From: Flavobacterium sp. I3-2
GTDB lineage: Bacteria > Bacteroidota > Bacteroidia > Flavobacteriales > Flavobacteriaceae
Assembly: GCF_013389595.1 (NCBI RefSeq)
Contig: NZ_CP058306.1
Span: forward strand, 3,348,001 to 3,412,000
Reading direction: 5' to 3'
DNA: 64,000 bases
Shown piece by piece: positions 45,342 to 56,139 of the stretch. The notes under the pieces are model-generated. The model was not told the origin of the DNA. It saw only the letters and a list, made by a program, of their open reading frames with translations, and made no database searches. Position 1 is the first letter of the stretch. Each line of letters opens with the position of its first letter. A program made the translations under genes and the position numbers.

Positions 45342-48239
45342 ATGAAATATCTTATAAAAATATATTTTTTACTAATTACATTGAACGTTTTTGGACAGAC
45401 CATGTATGAAGCGTCAAGATCAAATTCAACGATTTTAAGTAGTATAGATACACCAGTCAATTATGTTACTGGAATCCCAGATATAAATATAGATTTATTC
45501 AATGTACCAACTGTAAATTCCAATTTTAACTTAAATCTAAATTTAAATTATGATTTATATTCAAACTCATCAGCACAATATACCACAAATCAATTTGGAG
45601 ATACATGGAGATTATCTATTCTACCTAAAATCACAAGAATAAGTAATAGAACAACCAATTTCCATTATGGACAAGAACCTAAAATGACGGATGAAAAATA
45701 TTATGAAAACAACCTTAATAATGATTTAAACTATCCTGACACTTTCAATTATGATATTTTTGGATTATCAGGAAAATTTTATTTGAAAAAAGAAAATAAT
45801 AATTTTATTGTACAAATAATCGAACAAAATGATTTTGCTAAGATAAATGCACATATAAATATAGAAAGCAATGTTGATGGTTTTTTAAAATTCAAAACAA
45901 ACTCATTTTCGATTACTGATAAAAATGGTTTGAAATATGATTTTGAACTTTTTGACTACTATATTTTTGAAGGTTCTGAAAAATACACTACAGATTTTCA
46001 TCTGACAAAAATTACAGACAAATATAATAATCTTATATGTGATTATGAATATGAAATTTATGGTTCAAGAAGACTTCCAAGTCCAATTACTAAAAATTAT
46101 CAGAACATTAGACACAGAATAAAAAAAATAACAATTAATAAAATTGGGTCAATAAATTTTTCAAGAATTACTACTAATCAAGATCAAATAACTTTTATAA
46201 AACCTAATAATTCAATTTTAAAAAATATTTTATTAAATTATAATCAAGTCGTAATAAATACATCAAATGGGGATTGGAGTAAGAAAATATTGAAAAATAT
46301 TGAATTTTATAATATTTCAAATTACATTGAACAAAAGTACACCTTTGAATACAATACTAGAGAAATTAAAAATATTGGATTAACACCTCATGGCTTTCTA
46401 GTGAATTTAGATCCTTGTTTTAGTAGTGATTATGCTGCATTTAAAGAAAATTTATATTTCGACCATCTTGTTTTAAAAAAAATAAAGTATCCAACTGGAG
46501 GTTGCGTTTTTTTTGAATTTGAACCAAATGATTTTAATCTTTCAGAAAGTTTTAATAGTGGTGAATTAAATATTTTTTTACAAAGATACAAACAATTTAA
46601 TTCCGAAAACTTCGTCATTGAAAATGTACCTTTAGAACATGATCCATTAAATAATCGCTATAAATTAAATTATCAAAATTTTGAAAACTCTGATGGATTT
46701 GTATATGTAAATTATGCAGGAACTTATTATAATGATAATAATGGTATTCCTACTCTACCAGGACAAGGAGGTTATAATCAAATGGTTTTTCCTAAATTAA
46801 AAATATATGGTTTTTTCCTAAATGCAGATTACTCGGCTAGTTTTGGTAGCCTTCAAAAAACCTTGACCCAAACAGAAACATTATGTAATTTAGGTTACAG
46901 AATACCGATGTATAATACTAAATATTCATTAGTTTATGATGCTGGACATCTAAATTCTTATTCATCTATTACAGCAAAGGCCAAAATATACAATGAAGGT
47001 ACAATTCAAAAACACCTATATGCCAACGGATTAAGAATAAAAAAGATAACAACTTTTGATAGCAATGTAAAATTAACACATTTTAACAATGGGATAAATT
47101 CCGAAATTCCTACTAATCAAGTAGCATTCAATTATAAAAAATTTAATGATGTAAACTCAAGTAGCGGACAAACAAAACATTCTTCAATAGATTCACCGTC
47201 TAATGATTATGAATTAAAAAATTATTCGGATTTAATTTTATATAAAAATGTTTCCATTAAAACTTCTGGTTTAGGTTCAATTGAATACACTTTTGACAAT
47301 CCAAATTATACAACCGGCAGTAATTCAAATAATTTTCCAAATAATTCATTTATAAAAAAACTTCCAACCAAGATTGTTAAAAAAGACGAAACTGGAAATA
47401 TTGTAGAAGAAAATATCTTTTCAAGAACATTTAAAGAATTTAACCCGAATGCTTCTGGAATTAATAAGCAACCCATCATAACTTACGAGAAAGTAATCAA
47501 TCGTAATTATGTAAATGGTAATTCAACTCCTTTGGAATTGATTACTGAAAGCACCTTTGATACGATTTCTCGAAATTTAACTTCTAAAAAAATCATTAAT
47601 TCTCTTTTAAACGAAACTTTTGAGGAGCAATATACCTATGTAAAACATAACGATTCGTATTTGCCTAAAACTATAAATAAATTTAAGAATGGCATAGCTT
47701 TAAATCGTTCAGAAAATTTTTATTCACTAAAAAAGTGTGCTGTTATTGGTAGACCAGTGTCATCATTATATAATTTAATTAGAACAGAAATTGCAAAAGC
47801 AAATCTTCCGTTAGAAATAGAAAATGAATACACTGTGTATTCTTGTGATGGCAAGCTTCAGGAATATAAAACCAAAGACGGAGTTTATGTCTCTCAAATT
47901 TGGGGATATAATGGAGCCTTTGTAATCGCTGAATTACATAATATAAGATATTCTGAAATTAACGTACAAACATTAACAAACTTAATTTCAGCTAGTAATT
48001 TAACTGATCTTAATTACAATGAAAACAACATTCGCAACTTTGTTGATAATTTACGTACCACACATCCAGATGCGAAAATAAAATCTTACACCTTTAATCC
48101 ATTAGTAGGCATGACGTCTATGACTGATGTTAATGGTAGAGACGAATTTTATGAATATGATATTTTTAACAGGCTTTACCGTATCAAAGACCATAGTGGA
48201 TTGATTTTGAAAGAATATAATTATAACTATAAAAACTAA
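45342..48239 (+). CDS. Exported RHS-associated protein
   Basis: 965 residues with a signal peptide (ends NVFGQ, residue 19). The N-terminal ~750 residues are beta-rich with repeated short strands (FSITDKNGLKYDFELFDYY; TPHGFLVNLDP; KIKYPTGGCVFFEFEPNDF). The last segment has RHS-like text (TDVNGRDEFYEYDIFNRLYRIKDHSG). It lies between a T9SS propeller gene and the RHS core protein, with a five-base gap to the latter. It probably forms the first part of the shell that the next protein completes. No sorting domain was seen at its C terminus. Confidence 0.75.
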   Translation: MKYLIKIYFLLITLNVFGQTMYEASRSNSTILSSIDTPVNYVTGIPDINIDLFNVPTVNSNFNLNLNLNYDLYSNSSAQYTTNQFGDTWRLSILPKITRISNRTTNFHYGQEPKMTDEKYYENNLNNDLNYPDTFNYDIFGLSGKFYLKKENNNFIVQIIEQNDFAKINAHINIESNVDGFLKFKTNSFSITDKNGLKYDFELFDYYIFEGSEKYTTDFHLTKITDKYNNLICDYEYEIYGSRRLPSPITKNYQNIRHRIKKITINKIGSINFSRITTNQDQITFIKPNNSILKNILLNYNQVVINTSNGDWSKKILKNIEFYNISNYIEQKYTFEYNTREIKNIGLTPHGFLVNLDPCFSSDYAAFKENLYFDHLVLKKIKYPTGGCVFFEFEPNDFNLSESFNSGELNIFLQRYKQFNSENFVIENVPLEHDPLNNRYKLNYQNFENSDGFVYVNYAGTYYNDNNGIPTLPGQGGYNQMVFPKLKIYGFFLNADYSASFGSLQKTLTQTETLCNLGYRIPMYNTKYSLVYDAGHLNSYSSITAKAKIYNEGTIQKHLYANGLRIKKITTFDSNVKLTHFNNGINSEIPTNQVAFNYKKFNDVNSSSGQTKHSSIDSPSNDYELKNYSDLILYKNVSIKTSGLGSIEYTFDNPNYTTGSNSNNFPNNSFIKKLPTKIVKKDETGNIVEENIFSRTFKEFNPNASGINKQPIITYEKVINRNYVNGNSTPLELITESTFDTISRNLTSKKIINSLLNETFEEQYTYVKHNDSYLPKTINKFKNGIALNRSENFYSLKKCAVIGRPVSSLYNLIRTEIAKANLPLEIENEYTVYSCDGKLQEYKTKDGVYVSQIWGYNGAFVIAELHNIRYSEINVQTLTNLISASNLTDLNYNENNIRNFVDNLRTTHPDAKIKSYTFNPLVGMTSMTDVNGRDEFYEYDIFNRLYRIKDHSGLILKEYNYNYKN

Positions 48240-48244
48240 TCATC

Positions 48245-51200
48245 ATGATAAATAAAATTTATATATATATCGCGCTTTTTATAGTTTGCAATTTAGGTTT
48301 TTCGCAATCTACAGATCAAAACTATGTCAAAGAGATTATTTATGCGAACGAAAACAATGTCTCCAATTCAACTTCTACTAAAAATATAGTAACAACAACA
48401 TACTTAGATGGCTTGGGACGAACCATACAAGTAGTTGAACAAAATGCTTCACCTGAAAGTGGAAAAAGTATTGTTACTCATGTTGAATATGAAAAAAACA
48501 TAGGTAAAATCAAGGATTATTTACCTTTTACAAATACCGGAACTCAATTTGTAGCTGATGCTAAAACAAATGCAATTAATTTCCATACAAATCGGTATGC
48601 CTATGAATACATGGGAAAAAACAACCCATATTCAGAAGTTAGATTAGAAAAAAGACCTGATCCTAGAGTAGTTGAAACTGCAGCTCCTGGAGCAGATTGG
48701 GCAATGGGTAACGGGCATACCATAAAAACAGAATATAGTTTTAATGATGCAAATGAAGTAAAAAAATTTAATGTAAGTACAACTTGGGACCCAACAACTG
48801 AATCTTTTAAAAATTCAATTTCTGATAATGGATTTTATCCTAAAAGCGCTTTACATAAAACCATTGTAAAAAACGAAAATTGGACTTCTGGAAAAAATAA
48901 TACGACCGAAGAATTCAAAGGTGTCGATGGAAAAGTAATTTTGAAACGAACCTATAACAACAATGTAGCGCACGATACTTATTATGCCTATGATTTTCAT
49001 GGTAATTTAGCTTTTGTTATTCCACCATTAGCAAACGGAATTGTTACAGATACAGTTTTAAATACGCTTTGCTATATATATATTTACGACAAAAAAAACA
49101 GACTGATAGAAAAAAAATTACCTCAGAAAATTTGGGAGTATATCGTTTATGACAAGGCAGACCGCATAGTACAAACAGGACCTGTACGCAATCCATTTGG
49201 TGAAACATCTAATTCTTGGATCTTTAGTAAATATGATGAACTAAATCGAGTTGTTTATACCGGTTTTTATAATGCTACAAATTTTACTTCGTTAGATCGA
49301 AAAAATATTCAAACTGCTGTTACTAATCAAACCGTGTTAAATGAAAAAAAGCAAACCTCTAACAGCACATTAGACGGTATTGCGATTCGTTATACAAATA
49401 ATGTGTTACCGATGTCTTCTATAAATCTATTAAGTGTAAATTATTATGACGATTATAACTACCCAGATGCTCCAACAGCATTTCCGGTTATAGAAACTGT
49501 GGCTAGTGTTCAAAATCCTAAAGGTTTACAAACCGGAAACTGGACAAGAGTACTTACATCAAGCACTGAAAAAAAAGGAGATTTATCTTATACTTTGTAT
49601 AATGCCAAATATCAACCTTTAAGAAGCTATACTAAAAATTATTTAGGCGGTTTTATACAAACGGATAATCAATTAACATTTAGTGGTTCACCTATTAAAA
49701 CTACGACGACTTACAAAAAAGTATCAAGTGATAGTGATACTAAAATTGTTAACCTGTTTACGTATGATGATAGAGAAAGATTATTGACACAAAAACAGCA
49801 AATTGGTAGTCAGCCTTTTGAAACTATTTTTTCTAATACATATGATGAGCTAGGTGTTTTAGTAACCAAAAATGTTGGGGCAACTTCAGGAAGTTTACAA
49901 AAAGTAGATTATAAATACAACGTTCGTGGTTGGCTTACAACAATAAACAACTATCAATTTGACCCTTTGGATAACAAAGATTTATTCAATTTAATAATAA
50001 ATTATAATTACGATGGCTATAGAATATTAGATGATGTAAAATTATATAATGGCGGAATAAGCAGCGTTCTTTGGCATACAAAAACAGATAATAAATTTAG
50101 AGGCTATTCCTTTGATTACGACCATTTAAACAGACTTACAAATGCACAAATGTTACGTGCTCTTGGTGGAGGACCAGGGATGATTAGAAAATCAGAACAC
50201 CAAGAAAGTTTATCTTATGACAAGAACGGAAATATACTTTCATTATACAGAACAGGCGAAGAACCAGATGGACAATTAAACGAAATCGATGAATTAACCT
50301 ATACCTACAAAGGAAATAGATTAATGAAAGTAACCGACGAAATAGGTAGTGAAGATGGTTTTAAAGATGGAACCAACACTGGAGATGACTATGATTATGA
50401 CGATTTCGGTAACATAACAAAAGATAATAACAAAGATATTTCTAGTATTAAATATAATCACTTAAATTTACCAATCGAAATTACATTTAATACAGGTAAA
50501 ATACTTTATACTTACGATGCTAGTGGTACAAAAGTAAACAAAGTAGTACAGCCAACGAGTGGTTTGGCACAGACCACCGAATACATGAATGGTTTTCAGT
50601 ATTTAAACAACGAATTACAGTTCTTCCCGCACAGTGAGGGCTATGTGAAGCCTAAAGACGGCGGTGGTTATCTTTACGTATATCAATACAAAGATCACTT
50701 AGGAAATGTAAGATTGAGTTACGCAGATTTAGATGGCAATGGTAAGATAGAATCTGGAAGTGAAATATTAGAAGAGAAAAACTATTATCCCTTTGGGTTA
50801 CAGCACGACGGATACAACATGGGAGTCAGAGATGAAAGAAGTGTTGAAGCGGAGCAATATAAGTTCTTAGATAAAGAATTTGAAGATAATTTTGGTTTAA
50901 ACGTAACTGAAACAGACTTTAGACATTATGATAGTGCATTAGGACGTTTTAATGTAATGGATCCATTAGCTGAATTAGCTTATGACTTTACTCCTTACCG
51001 TTACGGTTTTAATAATCCTGTGTTCTTTAGTGATGCGTCGGGGTTGTTTGAGACTGAATTACAAGCCAAGCAATTTGCTGCACTTAATAAAATTGGTAGA
51101 GCTAATTATAAAATTGAAGAAAATAAAATATTAGGTGGATACAATTTAGTTGTTACTGAAGGATTTTTTGAAGGTGCAGTATACTATAATTTTGAATTAC

Positions 51201-51805
51201 TGGAATATCACAATCCTAACGGAGGAGGTGGAAGTAGTAGCAGTAGCTCGAGAGGTGGTACTGAAATGAGTTCAAATTTTATTACTCCAAGAGGTACAAC
51301 TATAAATTCGAGTCGAGAATCCGATTCTAGAGGAACTTTTGGACTTTTGGGAACAGCTAACACTGTTTTTGGTTTAGCAGCTTCTGGTATAGAAACAATT
51401 CCAGGGTCATTTAGATTTTCAACTACAAAAAAGGGTTTTAGTCCAAAATATTATTCTAACGGTTGGGGTGGTAATCAATATGCTAAGACAACTAATATTG
51501 GAAAAATAGGGGGTATTTTATCAAAGACAACTGCAGGTATAGGAATAACATTAGATGGAGTTGGAGTTTGGAACTATTATCAAAATCCAGAATCAAAACA
51601 TGTTGTTCATCCTGCTAAAGCAACTTTAAATACGTCTGTCACACTCTGGGGATTAACAGGATATGGAACTCCGGCTGCGGTTTTGTATTATGGTGCAGAA
51701 GTTTTTCATCCTGAAGGGTTTGAGGGCGCTTTAAACGACTATAATAAAGCTCAAAATATCTATAGAAAGTACAATAATGGTGCTGTAATGAAACCACAAT
51801 TTTAA
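48245..51805 (+). CDS. RHS-repeat core protein with variable C-terminal (toxin-like) domain
   Basis: 1,186 residues. After the signal peptide (ends LGFSQ, residue 21) comes a DUF6443-like region (TTYLDGLGRTIQVVEQ) and then RHS/YD repeats. The core near residues 812-935 is classic: YKDHLGNVRLSYAD, EKNYYPFGLQHDGYN, DSALGRFNVMDPLAE, TPYRYGFNNPVFFSDASGL. The 250 residues after it are unrelated to the core: a GGGGSSSSSS linker (about 991-1000) and a glycine- and hydrophobic-rich segment (GGILSKTTAGIGITLDGVGV; GLTGYGTPAAVLYYGAE). Known for such proteins: the core forms a shell around a C-terminal effector. Here that effector might act on membranes, which is inference. Confidence 0.85.
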   Translation: MINKIYIYIALFIVCNLGFSQSTDQNYVKEIIYANENNVSNSTSTKNIVTTTYLDGLGRTIQVVEQNASPESGKSIVTHVEYEKNIGKIKDYLPFTNTGTQFVADAKTNAINFHTNRYAYEYMGKNNPYSEVRLEKRPDPRVVETAAPGADWAMGNGHTIKTEYSFNDANEVKKFNVSTTWDPTTESFKNSISDNGFYPKSALHKTIVKNENWTSGKNNTTEEFKGVDGKVILKRTYNNNVAHDTYYAYDFHGNLAFVIPPLANGIVTDTVLNTLCYIYIYDKKNRLIEKKLPQKIWEYIVYDKADRIVQTGPVRNPFGETSNSWIFSKYDELNRVVYTGFYNATNFTSLDRKNIQTAVTNQTVLNEKKQTSNSTLDGIAIRYTNNVLPMSSINLLSVNYYDDYNYPDAPTAFPVIETVASVQNPKGLQTGNWTRVLTSSTEKKGDLSYTLYNAKYQPLRSYTKNYLGGFIQTDNQLTFSGSPIKTTTTYKKVSSDSDTKIVNLFTYDDRERLLTQKQQIGSQPFETIFSNTYDELGVLVTKNVGATSGSLQKVDYKYNVRGWLTTINNYQFDPLDNKDLFNLIINYNYDGYRILDDVKLYNGGISSVLWHTKTDNKFRGYSFDYDHLNRLTNAQMLRALGGGPGMIRKSEHQESLSYDKNGNILSLYRTGEEPDGQLNEIDELTYTYKGNRLMKVTDEIGSEDGFKDGTNTGDDYDYDDFGNITKDNNKDISSIKYNHLNLPIEITFNTGKILYTYDASGTKVNKVVQPTSGLAQTTEYMNGFQYLNNELQFFPHSEGYVKPKDGGGYLYVYQYKDHLGNVRLSYADLDGNGKIESGSEILEEKNYYPFGLQHDGYNMGVRDERSVEAEQYKFLDKEFEDNFGLNVTETDFRHYDSALGRFNVMDPLAELAYDFTPYRYGFNNPVFFSDASGLFETELQAKQFAALNKIGRANYKIEENKILGGYNLVVTEGFFEGAVYYNFELLEYHNPNGGGGSSSSSSRGGTEMSSNFITPRGTTINSSRESDSRGTFGLLGTANTVFGLAASGIETIPGSFRFSTTKKGFSPKYYSNGWGGNQYAKTTNIGKIGGILSKTTAGIGITLDGVGVWNYYQNPESKHVVHPAKATLNTSVTLWGLTGYGTPAAVLYYGAEVFHPEGFEGALNDYNKAQNIYRKYNNGAVMKPQF

Positions 51806-51806
51806 G

Positions 51807-52214
51807 ATGAAGGGATATTATTATTTATTTTATAAGCTTTTTATTTTTTGGGAAACTATTTCTTTTCCTAAATTTTGGAGCGATATTAAAGCAGGGATTT
51901 CTATCGTTGCTTTAGAATTATGGCTAGTTTTATCATTGGGTATTTACTATTCAGTTTACACAAAAAAAACATTTGAATTAACAATATATAAACCAATTGT
52001 TTATATTCCTCTAATTGCGATTATTGCTCTTAATTATTTAATATTTAATCACTCTAATAAGTGGAAACTTTATAACAAAGAGTTTAGTCAATTATCTAAA
52101 AGGAAGAATATAATTGGCGGGATAATTGTTTGGGGGGTAATAATTTTAATTTTTTTTAATCTAATATTTGCATTTTATTTGATGAGTCAAATTGATTGGA
52201 AACAATATAAATAA
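51807..52214 (+). CDS. Small membrane protein in the immunity position
   Basis: 135 residues starting one base after the RHS stop, so translation is tightly coupled. Three to four hydrophobic segments (around IVALELWLVLSLGIYYSV, IVYIPLIAIIALNYLIF, IIGGIIVWGVIILIFFNLIFAFYL) make it an inner-membrane protein. The gene right after an RHS effector is usually its immunity protein. A membrane protein would suit an effector that attacks membranes. No family recognised. Confidence 0.6.
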   Translation: MKGYYYLFYKLFIFWETISFPKFWSDIKAGISIVALELWLVLSLGIYYSVYTKKTFELTIYKPIVYIPLIAIIALNYLIFNHSNKWKLYNKEFSQLSKRKNIIGGIIVWGVIILIFFNLIFAFYLMSQIDWKQYK

Positions 52215-52298
52215 TCGTAATGCGTCAAAAGAGGTGTTATCAGCACACCCCTTGATTATTACTACGTTGAATAATGTTTATTAAAATAAAAACAACTC

Positions 52299-52326
52299 GA
52301 GCTGACCGTAAAAAGTCAGCTCTTTT
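52299..52326 (+). terminator. Intrinsic terminator of the RHS operon
   Basis: The stem GAGCTGAC/GTCAGCTC (52299-52306, 52315-52322) with an 8-base loop is followed by TTTTTGT. It ends the T9SS-RHS-immunity operon. Confidence 0.85.
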
Positions 52327-53325
52327 TGTATAAAACACTTACTGCTGTTGCACTTAAATAGTTTCGACTTTTCAAAGGACGTAGTAAGGTATTGTGTTTT
52401 ACAAAGGTAAAGTACACCAACCCACCCCAACTATACAACACCCACCACAAAATAAATGTAACCACTAACAAACCACAACATCACCAACACACTATAAATG
52501 TGGGTGTTTGATAATATATTTTTATAAAAGTGTAGTTTAAAATTTGGTTGTATAATGTTTAAATGAAGTACAATCAATTTAAAAATGGTTTTGGGGTAAA
52601 GTGTTGTTGTTAAAAAAAACGTTGGTATAACTTAAAATTCTCACTTAAATATTTTAAAAGGTAGTTTATAAAAAGAAAAATAGAGAGGAGCGACAGTGAG
52701 TCGATTATTTTGATTTTTATAAACGTTTGTTATAAAAGTGTTTGAAAGAGGAAGTTTTGTTACTTTTTTAAAAGTAAGGAAGTAAAAGAAGATTATTCAA
52801 AAGGATTTATCGTTTTGGATAATAATTGAAGTTGTATTGATTATTTTAAATGTAAATGTATATTTTATTGATTTTGATATTAAAATTGGTAGTACTTAAA
52901 ATAAATGTTGTTGTATGAAATGTTTGATAGATAATTGAAAGTGAATTACTTTATTTTATTCAAAAGGATTTTAATTGTTTTGGATATTGAAATAATGAAA
53001 AGATGTTTTTAAAAGTTGTACTTTGTTTTATTTATTCAAATGAATATTTTATCAATTGAAGTATAAAAATGGATTGTATGAAGTTTAAATGATGTTGTGT
53101 TAAATGATATTACATTTTATTCAAAAGGAGAATTGTTGTTTGTTGTTGTTGGAGTTGGATTTAATAATCTTTAAACTATTCAAAACACTTTAAACATCTC
53201 TTCTTCTTCACTTTTGAAAAACTTAATTTTAAAACTTATAAAAGAGAACGAAGTTCTCAAAGGGGTTTTTTGATTCTTTTTTTTAAAAAAGAAGACAACG
53301 AAGTGAAACGTAGTTGGGAAACTCG
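52327..53325. other. Degenerate AT-rich gap with recurring TTCAAAAGGA phrases
   Basis: There is an AC-rich run near 52427-52500 (CAACCCACCCCAAC, CACCCACCAC), almost the reverse complement of the GT-rich run at 41.6 kb. It is followed by AT-rich DNA with four TTATTCAAAAGGA-like phrases (near 52793, 52968, 53033, 53118). The last part (about 53240-53325) merges into the repeat modules. No gene recognised. Confidence 0.55.
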
Positions 53326-54152
53326 AGTCAGCATCGCATCTAGTTTTTCAAATGTTTATTTTAGATTTATAATTCTATTTGTTCTTTTACCTCCTCTTTG
53401 TAATTTTTAAATTAAAGTGTCGATGAACCTTCGGTTTGGATTACCCTCAAAAGAACACAAATACAAGCCTTAATGACTTGGCTATTTACACTGAGCGTGT
53501 AAGGCGCAGTATTCATGAGAAACTTAAAAAATTGTTAGCGCTCGAATAATCAGCCAAATGATTCTTTACGCAAAAAGCTACATTTTCTTAACGTATTTCT
53601 TTTTGATGTCGGGTTTTCGATTCTACTGAATATTTAATTTCATTTTCAAATCTTTAAATTTTGAAATTCGATTCCCGATTCTCTTTTCCCGATTCCCTAT
53701 CACAATGTACTTGTTTTGTTTGTACTTAATATTATATTTTGTCATGCTAAACTTGGATTACTACGTATAATTCACAGGCTCGGGTCAGCATCGTATATAG
53801 TTTTTCAAATGTATGTCTAGGTTTTAATAGAACTAATTATCTTTTTCTTTTCTTTTGTCTTGAAACAAAAGAAACAAAAGTTCAAGACTGCAAAAAGAAA
53901 TTCTAAAAATGCGCGCATTTTGCTAAATCATTTGAATCTTGCTTTTTCAAAGCTTCAGTCAGCCAAATGATTCTTTACGCAAAAAGCTACATTTTCTTAA
54001 CGTATTTCTTTTTGATGTCGGGTTTTCGATTCTGCTTAATATTTTGTTTTGTTTTCAATGAATGTTTTTGCTTGTACTTAATATTTTATTATGTCATGTT
54101 GAATTGGTTGCTGAGCTTCGTCGAAGTACAGCATCGCATCAAGTTTTCAAGA
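53326..54152 (+). repeat. Forward repeat modules before the right direct repeat
   Basis: A shortened module (about 53413-53640) begins with ACCCTCAAAAGAACACAAATACAAGCC, i.e. the hairpin loop joined directly to the next block. A second module near 53850-54040 has a GTCTTGAA/TTCAAGAC stem around ACAAAAGAAACAAAAG. GTCATG...CAGCATCG units lie at 53741-53792 and 54093-54140. Confidence 0.75.
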
Positions 54153-55279
54153 GTTTATTTTAGATTTATAATTCACTCTTTCTTTTACCTCCTCTTTGTT
54201 ATTTTTAAATTAGGGAGTCGGTGAACCTTAGGTTTGGATTACCCCCAAAAGAACGAAAAGGGGTTTTCGACGCAGTCTAAATACGGTCTAAATGGTTTTG
54301 AACGCTAAATCAAAAAGGTCTTGCTTTTTCAAAGCTTCAAATACAAGCCTTAATGACTTGGCTATTTACACTGAGCGTGTAAGGCGCAGTATTCATGAGA
54401 AACTTAAAAAAATGTTAGCACTCGAATATTCAGCCAAATGATTCTTTACGCAAAAAGCTTCATTTTCTTAACGTATTTCTTTTTGATGTCGGGTTTTCGA
54501 TTCTACTGAATATTTAATTTCATTTTCAAATCTTTAAATTTTGAAATTCGATTCCCGATTCTCTTTTTCCCTATTCCCTATTCTAATGAACGAGTTTTGT
54601 TTGTCCTAAATATTCTATTATGTCATGTTGAACTGGTTGCTGAGCTTCGTCGAAGTACAGCATCGTATATAGTTTTCAAGAGTTTATTTTAGATTTATAA
54701 TTCACTCTTTCTTTTACCTCTTCTTTGTTATTTTTAAATTAGGGAGTCGGTGAACCTTCGGTTTGGATTACCCCCAAAAGAAACAAAAGGGGTTTTCGAC
54801 GCAGTATTTTAACGATCTACTACGGCTTATTTCTAAAAGTAACCAAATACAAGCCTTAATGACTTAGCTTTTTAAAATACACGTGTAAGGCGTAGTATTC
54901 ATGAGAAACTTGAAAAAATATTAACACTCGAATAAACTTGCTTCGCTTCGGACAGAGGTTACTTTTTTACGAAATTGCACCTTGTAGATTCTCGTCAAAA
55001 TTCTGTATGTCGGGTTTACGATTCTACTTAATATTTTATTGTGTTTTCAATGAACGTTTTTGGCCTGTACTTCATATTCTATTATGTCATATTGAACTGG
55101 TTGCTGAGCTTCGTCGAAGTACAGCATCGTATATAGTTTTCAAGTGTTTGTTATGGTTTTAATAGTACGTACTCGTTTTGGTATTTTATTCTGTTCATTT
55201 TGCCTTGATGCAAAACGAACCAAAAGATCAAGACTGCAAAAAGAAATTCTAAAAATGCGCGCATTTTGCTAAATCATTT
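54153..55279 (+). repeat. 1,127-bp direct repeat, right copy, flanking the RHS operon
   Basis: It is the partner of 42131-43257, same orientation, offset 12,022 bases. Flanking sequence differs immediately outside on both sides. Recombination between the copies would delete or duplicate about 12 kb containing the whole RHS operon. Confidence 0.92.
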
Positions 55280-56050
55280 GAATCTTGCTTTTTCAAAGCT
55301 TCAGTCAGCCAAATGATTCTTTACGCAAAAAGCTTCATTTTCTTAACGTATTTCTTTTTGATGTCGGGGTTTCGATTCTGCTTTATATTTTATTGTGTTT
55401 TCAATGAATGTTTTTGCTTGTACATAATAATCTATTCTGTGGAATATTTAATTTCTTTTTCAAATTTTCAAATCTTTAAATTTTCAAAAAATCATTCCCT
55501 ATTCCCTATTCTCTTTTCCCGATTCCCTATCACAATGTACTTGTTTTGTTTGTCCTAAATATTCTATTATGTCATGTTGAACTGGTTACTGAGCTTCGTC
55601 GAAGTACAGCATCGCATCAAGTTTTCAAGAGTTTATTTTAGATTTATAATTCTATTTGTCCTTTTACCTCTTCTTTGTTATTTTTAAATTAGGGAATCTG
55701 TGACTCGAGCTTGCGACTGAACGAAGTTAATCTTCGGTTTGGATTACCCCCAAAAGAACGAAAAGGGGTTTTCGACGCAGTCTAAATACGGTCTAAATGG
55801 TTTCGAACGCTAAATCAAAAAGGTCTTGCTTTTTCAAAGCTTCAAATACAAGCCTTTATGACTTCACTATTTAAGCTGTGCGACTAAGGCGCAGTATTCA
55901 TGAGAACCAAAACAAATATTAACGCTCGAATAATCAGCTTTTTAATTTTACGCTTTTCTCAACTTTTAGACTACTTGTATTTTGACTGTATGTCGGAGTT
56001 ACGATTCTACTTAATTTTTATTGTGTTTTCAATGAATGTATTTTTATTAT
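55280..56050 (+). repeat. Forward repeat modules after the right direct repeat
   Basis: The stretch contains TTCAGTCAGCCAAATGATTC, a TTCCCTATTCCC run, another GTCATGTTGAACTGG...CAGCATCGCATC unit and a short-stem module (about 55740-56000; ACCCCC/GGGG hairpin, CGACGCAGTCTAAATACGG, AAGCCTTTATGACTT, GCAGTATTCATGAGAACC). No gene seen. Confidence 0.75.
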
Positions 56051-56139
56051 ACTTTTAATACCTCGTTGAATGCAAGTATACACATGTTACATTACAATGA
56101 CATTAACATTAAAACGGGGTAAAATGAAGAAGCTTTGTA

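Noticed and set aside
42916..55162. Identical 74-codon frames at 42916-43140 and 54938-55162
   Set aside because: They are identical because they lie in the 1,127-bp direct repeat. A related frame at 26327 shows that the frame follows the module; no protein family is recognisable.
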